Below, piece by piece: positions 5,016 through 6,088 of a stretch of DNA of 6,088 bases (within the stretch, counting starts at the first letter, position 1; every line of letters begins with the position of its first letter). A program made the translations under genes and the position numbers. The stretch comes from XYB2-FULL-45-11 sp964360375 (GTDB lineage Bacteria > Patescibacteriota > Patescibacteriia > UBA9934 > GWF2-40-263), in assembly GCA_964360375.1 (NCBI GenBank), contig CAYHWG010000056.1, positions 1 through 6,088 of the forward strand, read 5' to 3'. The notes under the pieces were generated by a model, which saw nothing but the letters and a program-made list of their open reading frames with translations, was not told the DNA's origin and searched no databases.

Positions 5016-6088
5016 CTAACGTTTATTTTTAAGATGACTGTGTTTTCGTTTGAATAAAATAAACAGATAGGAGCCTATTCCTGTAAAAATACATATACTT
5101 GCTAACAATATAATAATGTTCCGCGAATTGGAAGTTGCAAGAAGAGATGTCTTTTTAATAGAAAATTTTACAGTCAAAGGTGAAGTCTTTTTCTTTCCGT
5201 ATTCTACGTAAACTTCTGCCGAATACTCACCAGGTTCCGTATAATGAAATATTTGTGTTAAGATCGCTTCCTTATTTGACTCAACAATATATTCGTTTCC
5301 ACGAACCAAATCTATGAATTCTCCGTTACGATTCACACTTGCAAATAAAATAGCACTTACGTCTACACTACCTGTATTTTTTACATAAACATCCATTTTT
5401 ACCTTTTCGCCCGCTGTATAGATTTCTTTATTTGTGACAACACGATCAATCTCAGAGCTTTGTTTCAATGTCCCTTTCGGAAATACCGAAAACATTCTTT
5501 TTGAGTTAAGTATCCCAACAGATTCTCCCTTGTAATAAAAAATCGCTTGAAGCGAATGCTCCCCTTCTTCAAGTTTTGGATTCACAAGAACTAATTTTTC
5601 TCCATTTTCTTTTCCTGCAGGAAAAATAGGGGTATACTTACCAACAATCTCTGAGGTCGCAACAATTTGTTGATCTACATTCAGAAAATTCAGAACAATT
5701 TTTTCTGGCTGCCAATCGACATTTCCATTATTTGAAGCAAGAAAAGAAACAGCTACGGATTGATTTACTTCTGTATCTTTGGGATAAATTCCTTTTAAAA
5801 CATATGATACTTTCTCTGTTCCATCTACGGTTATTTTTACCGCAACGGTTGTTCCCGTTTCAACAGATGTCCCAATTCCGCTTTCAGACATGATAACAGG
5901 AGACCGTTTCAAAAAAACAATATCATTTAGATACGTTCCATTTGGAGCATTTTCTGGATTCACATCAAACGAATATGAATGGATTGTTGTTCCAGCAGGA
6001 ATCACAAAGTCCGTTTCACCCAATGTAATATAATGTCTTTGCTCTGGTTTAAGCTCTACATGAACAAAAATATCATCTTTTTCATCAA
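5016..6088 (-). CDS. Membrane-anchored multi-domain (Ig-like) surface protein, N-terminus cut by window edge
   Basis: 356 residues are visible; the frame stays open to the right edge, so the true start is outside and the in-frame TTG at 6023 is not needed. Three beta-rich modules can be traced. The first is about residues 1-89, with PAGTTIHSYSFDV, NAPNGTYLNDIVFLK and TVAVKITVDG. The second is about 90-205, with SYVLKGIYP and NNGNVDW. The third is about 206-312 and CARDB-like, with IYTAGEKVKMDVYVKNTGSVD and YTEPGEYSAEVYVEYG. A transmembrane helix follows at about 323-345, then the basic tail KRKHSHLKNKR, so the domains face outward. The plan (an NGTY-type module, further Ig-like modules, a C-terminal helix and a basic tail) resembles DUF916/DUF3324 proteins that bind WxL proteins in Firmicutes. 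I can see the architecture but cannot confirm the family. It may hold or present the small exported proteins encoded next to it. Confidence 0.85.
   Translation of the reverse strand, partial: DEKDDIFVHVELKPEQRHYITLGETDFVIPAGTTIHSYSFDVNPENAPNGTYLNDIVFLKRSPVIMSESGIGTSVETGTTVAVKITVDGTEKVSYVLKGIYPKDTEVNQSVAVSFLASNNGNVDWQPEKIVLNFLNVDQQIVATSEIVGKYTPIFPAGKENGEKLVLVNPKLEEGEHSLQAIFYYKGESVGILNSKRMFSVFPKGTLKQSSEIDRVVTNKEIYTAGEKVKMDVYVKNTGSVDVSAILFASVNRNGEFIDLVRGNEYIVESNKEAILTQIFHYTEPGEYSAEVYVEYGKKKTSPLTVKFSIKKTSLLATSNSRNIIILLASICIFTGIGSYLFILFKRKHSHLKNKR

Noticed and set aside
5016..6023. TTG at 6023 as the start of the right-hand surface protein
   Set aside because: The frame continues without a stop to the window edge with protein-like sequence (VELKPEQRHYIT before it), so the gene is simply cut by the window.

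Overview
The window looks like a piece of a Patescibacteria (CPR) chromosome or a close relative. The evidence is indirect: a type IV pilus-type ATPase, AT-rich intergenic DNA, small exported proteins of no recognised family, and two kinds of dispersed palindromic repeat. One repeat reads CHSERSEES/RDPCLPAGR when translated, and the other is a 20-base CCTGCC/GGCAGG hairpin. From memory both are frequent in such genomes. All protein-coding genes lie on the minus strand, so the biological reading order runs from high to low coordinates. The standard genetic code fits.

Layout in reading order. (1) 6088-5016: C-terminal part of a membrane-anchored surface protein built of beta-sandwich domains, with a single C-terminal transmembrane helix and a basic tail. 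(2) 4918-3929: exported two-domain protein, paralogue B. (3) 3910-3665: a small 81-aa secreted Pro/Ala-rich protein, probably in one operon with B and closed by a strong terminator hairpin. (4) 3575-2643: paralogue D. (5) 2586-2480: a 107-bp palindromic repeat carrying a 20-bp hairpin insertion. (6) 2415-1507: paralogue E. (7) 1500-1330: a 171-bp giant palindrome with a 20-bp hairpin insertion in each arm. (8) 1322 to the left edge: most of a PilB/GspE-family ATPase, with the C-terminus cut off by the window.

The core of the window is a cassette of three divergent paralogues (B, D, E). Each has an N-terminal hydrophobic export segment, a first domain with four conserved cysteines, and a second beta-rich domain with two conserved cysteines, a [YF]WN[VIL]..P motif and a GGTC/SGTC.G..TV ending. 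Next to the C-terminally anchored protein and the small Pro-rich secreted protein, this recalls the WxL / DUF916-DUF3324 cell-surface complex loci of Firmicutes. That link is inference from architecture, not shown homology. Candidate extended -10 promoters (TGnTAnnnT type) precede B, D and E. None of the exported-protein genes has a well-placed Shine-Dalgarno sequence.

No tRNA, rRNA, CRISPR array, transposase or integrase was seen. There is no gene-free stretch above 300 bases; the longest gaps (1323-1506 and 2416-2642) are largely filled by the palindromic repeats.
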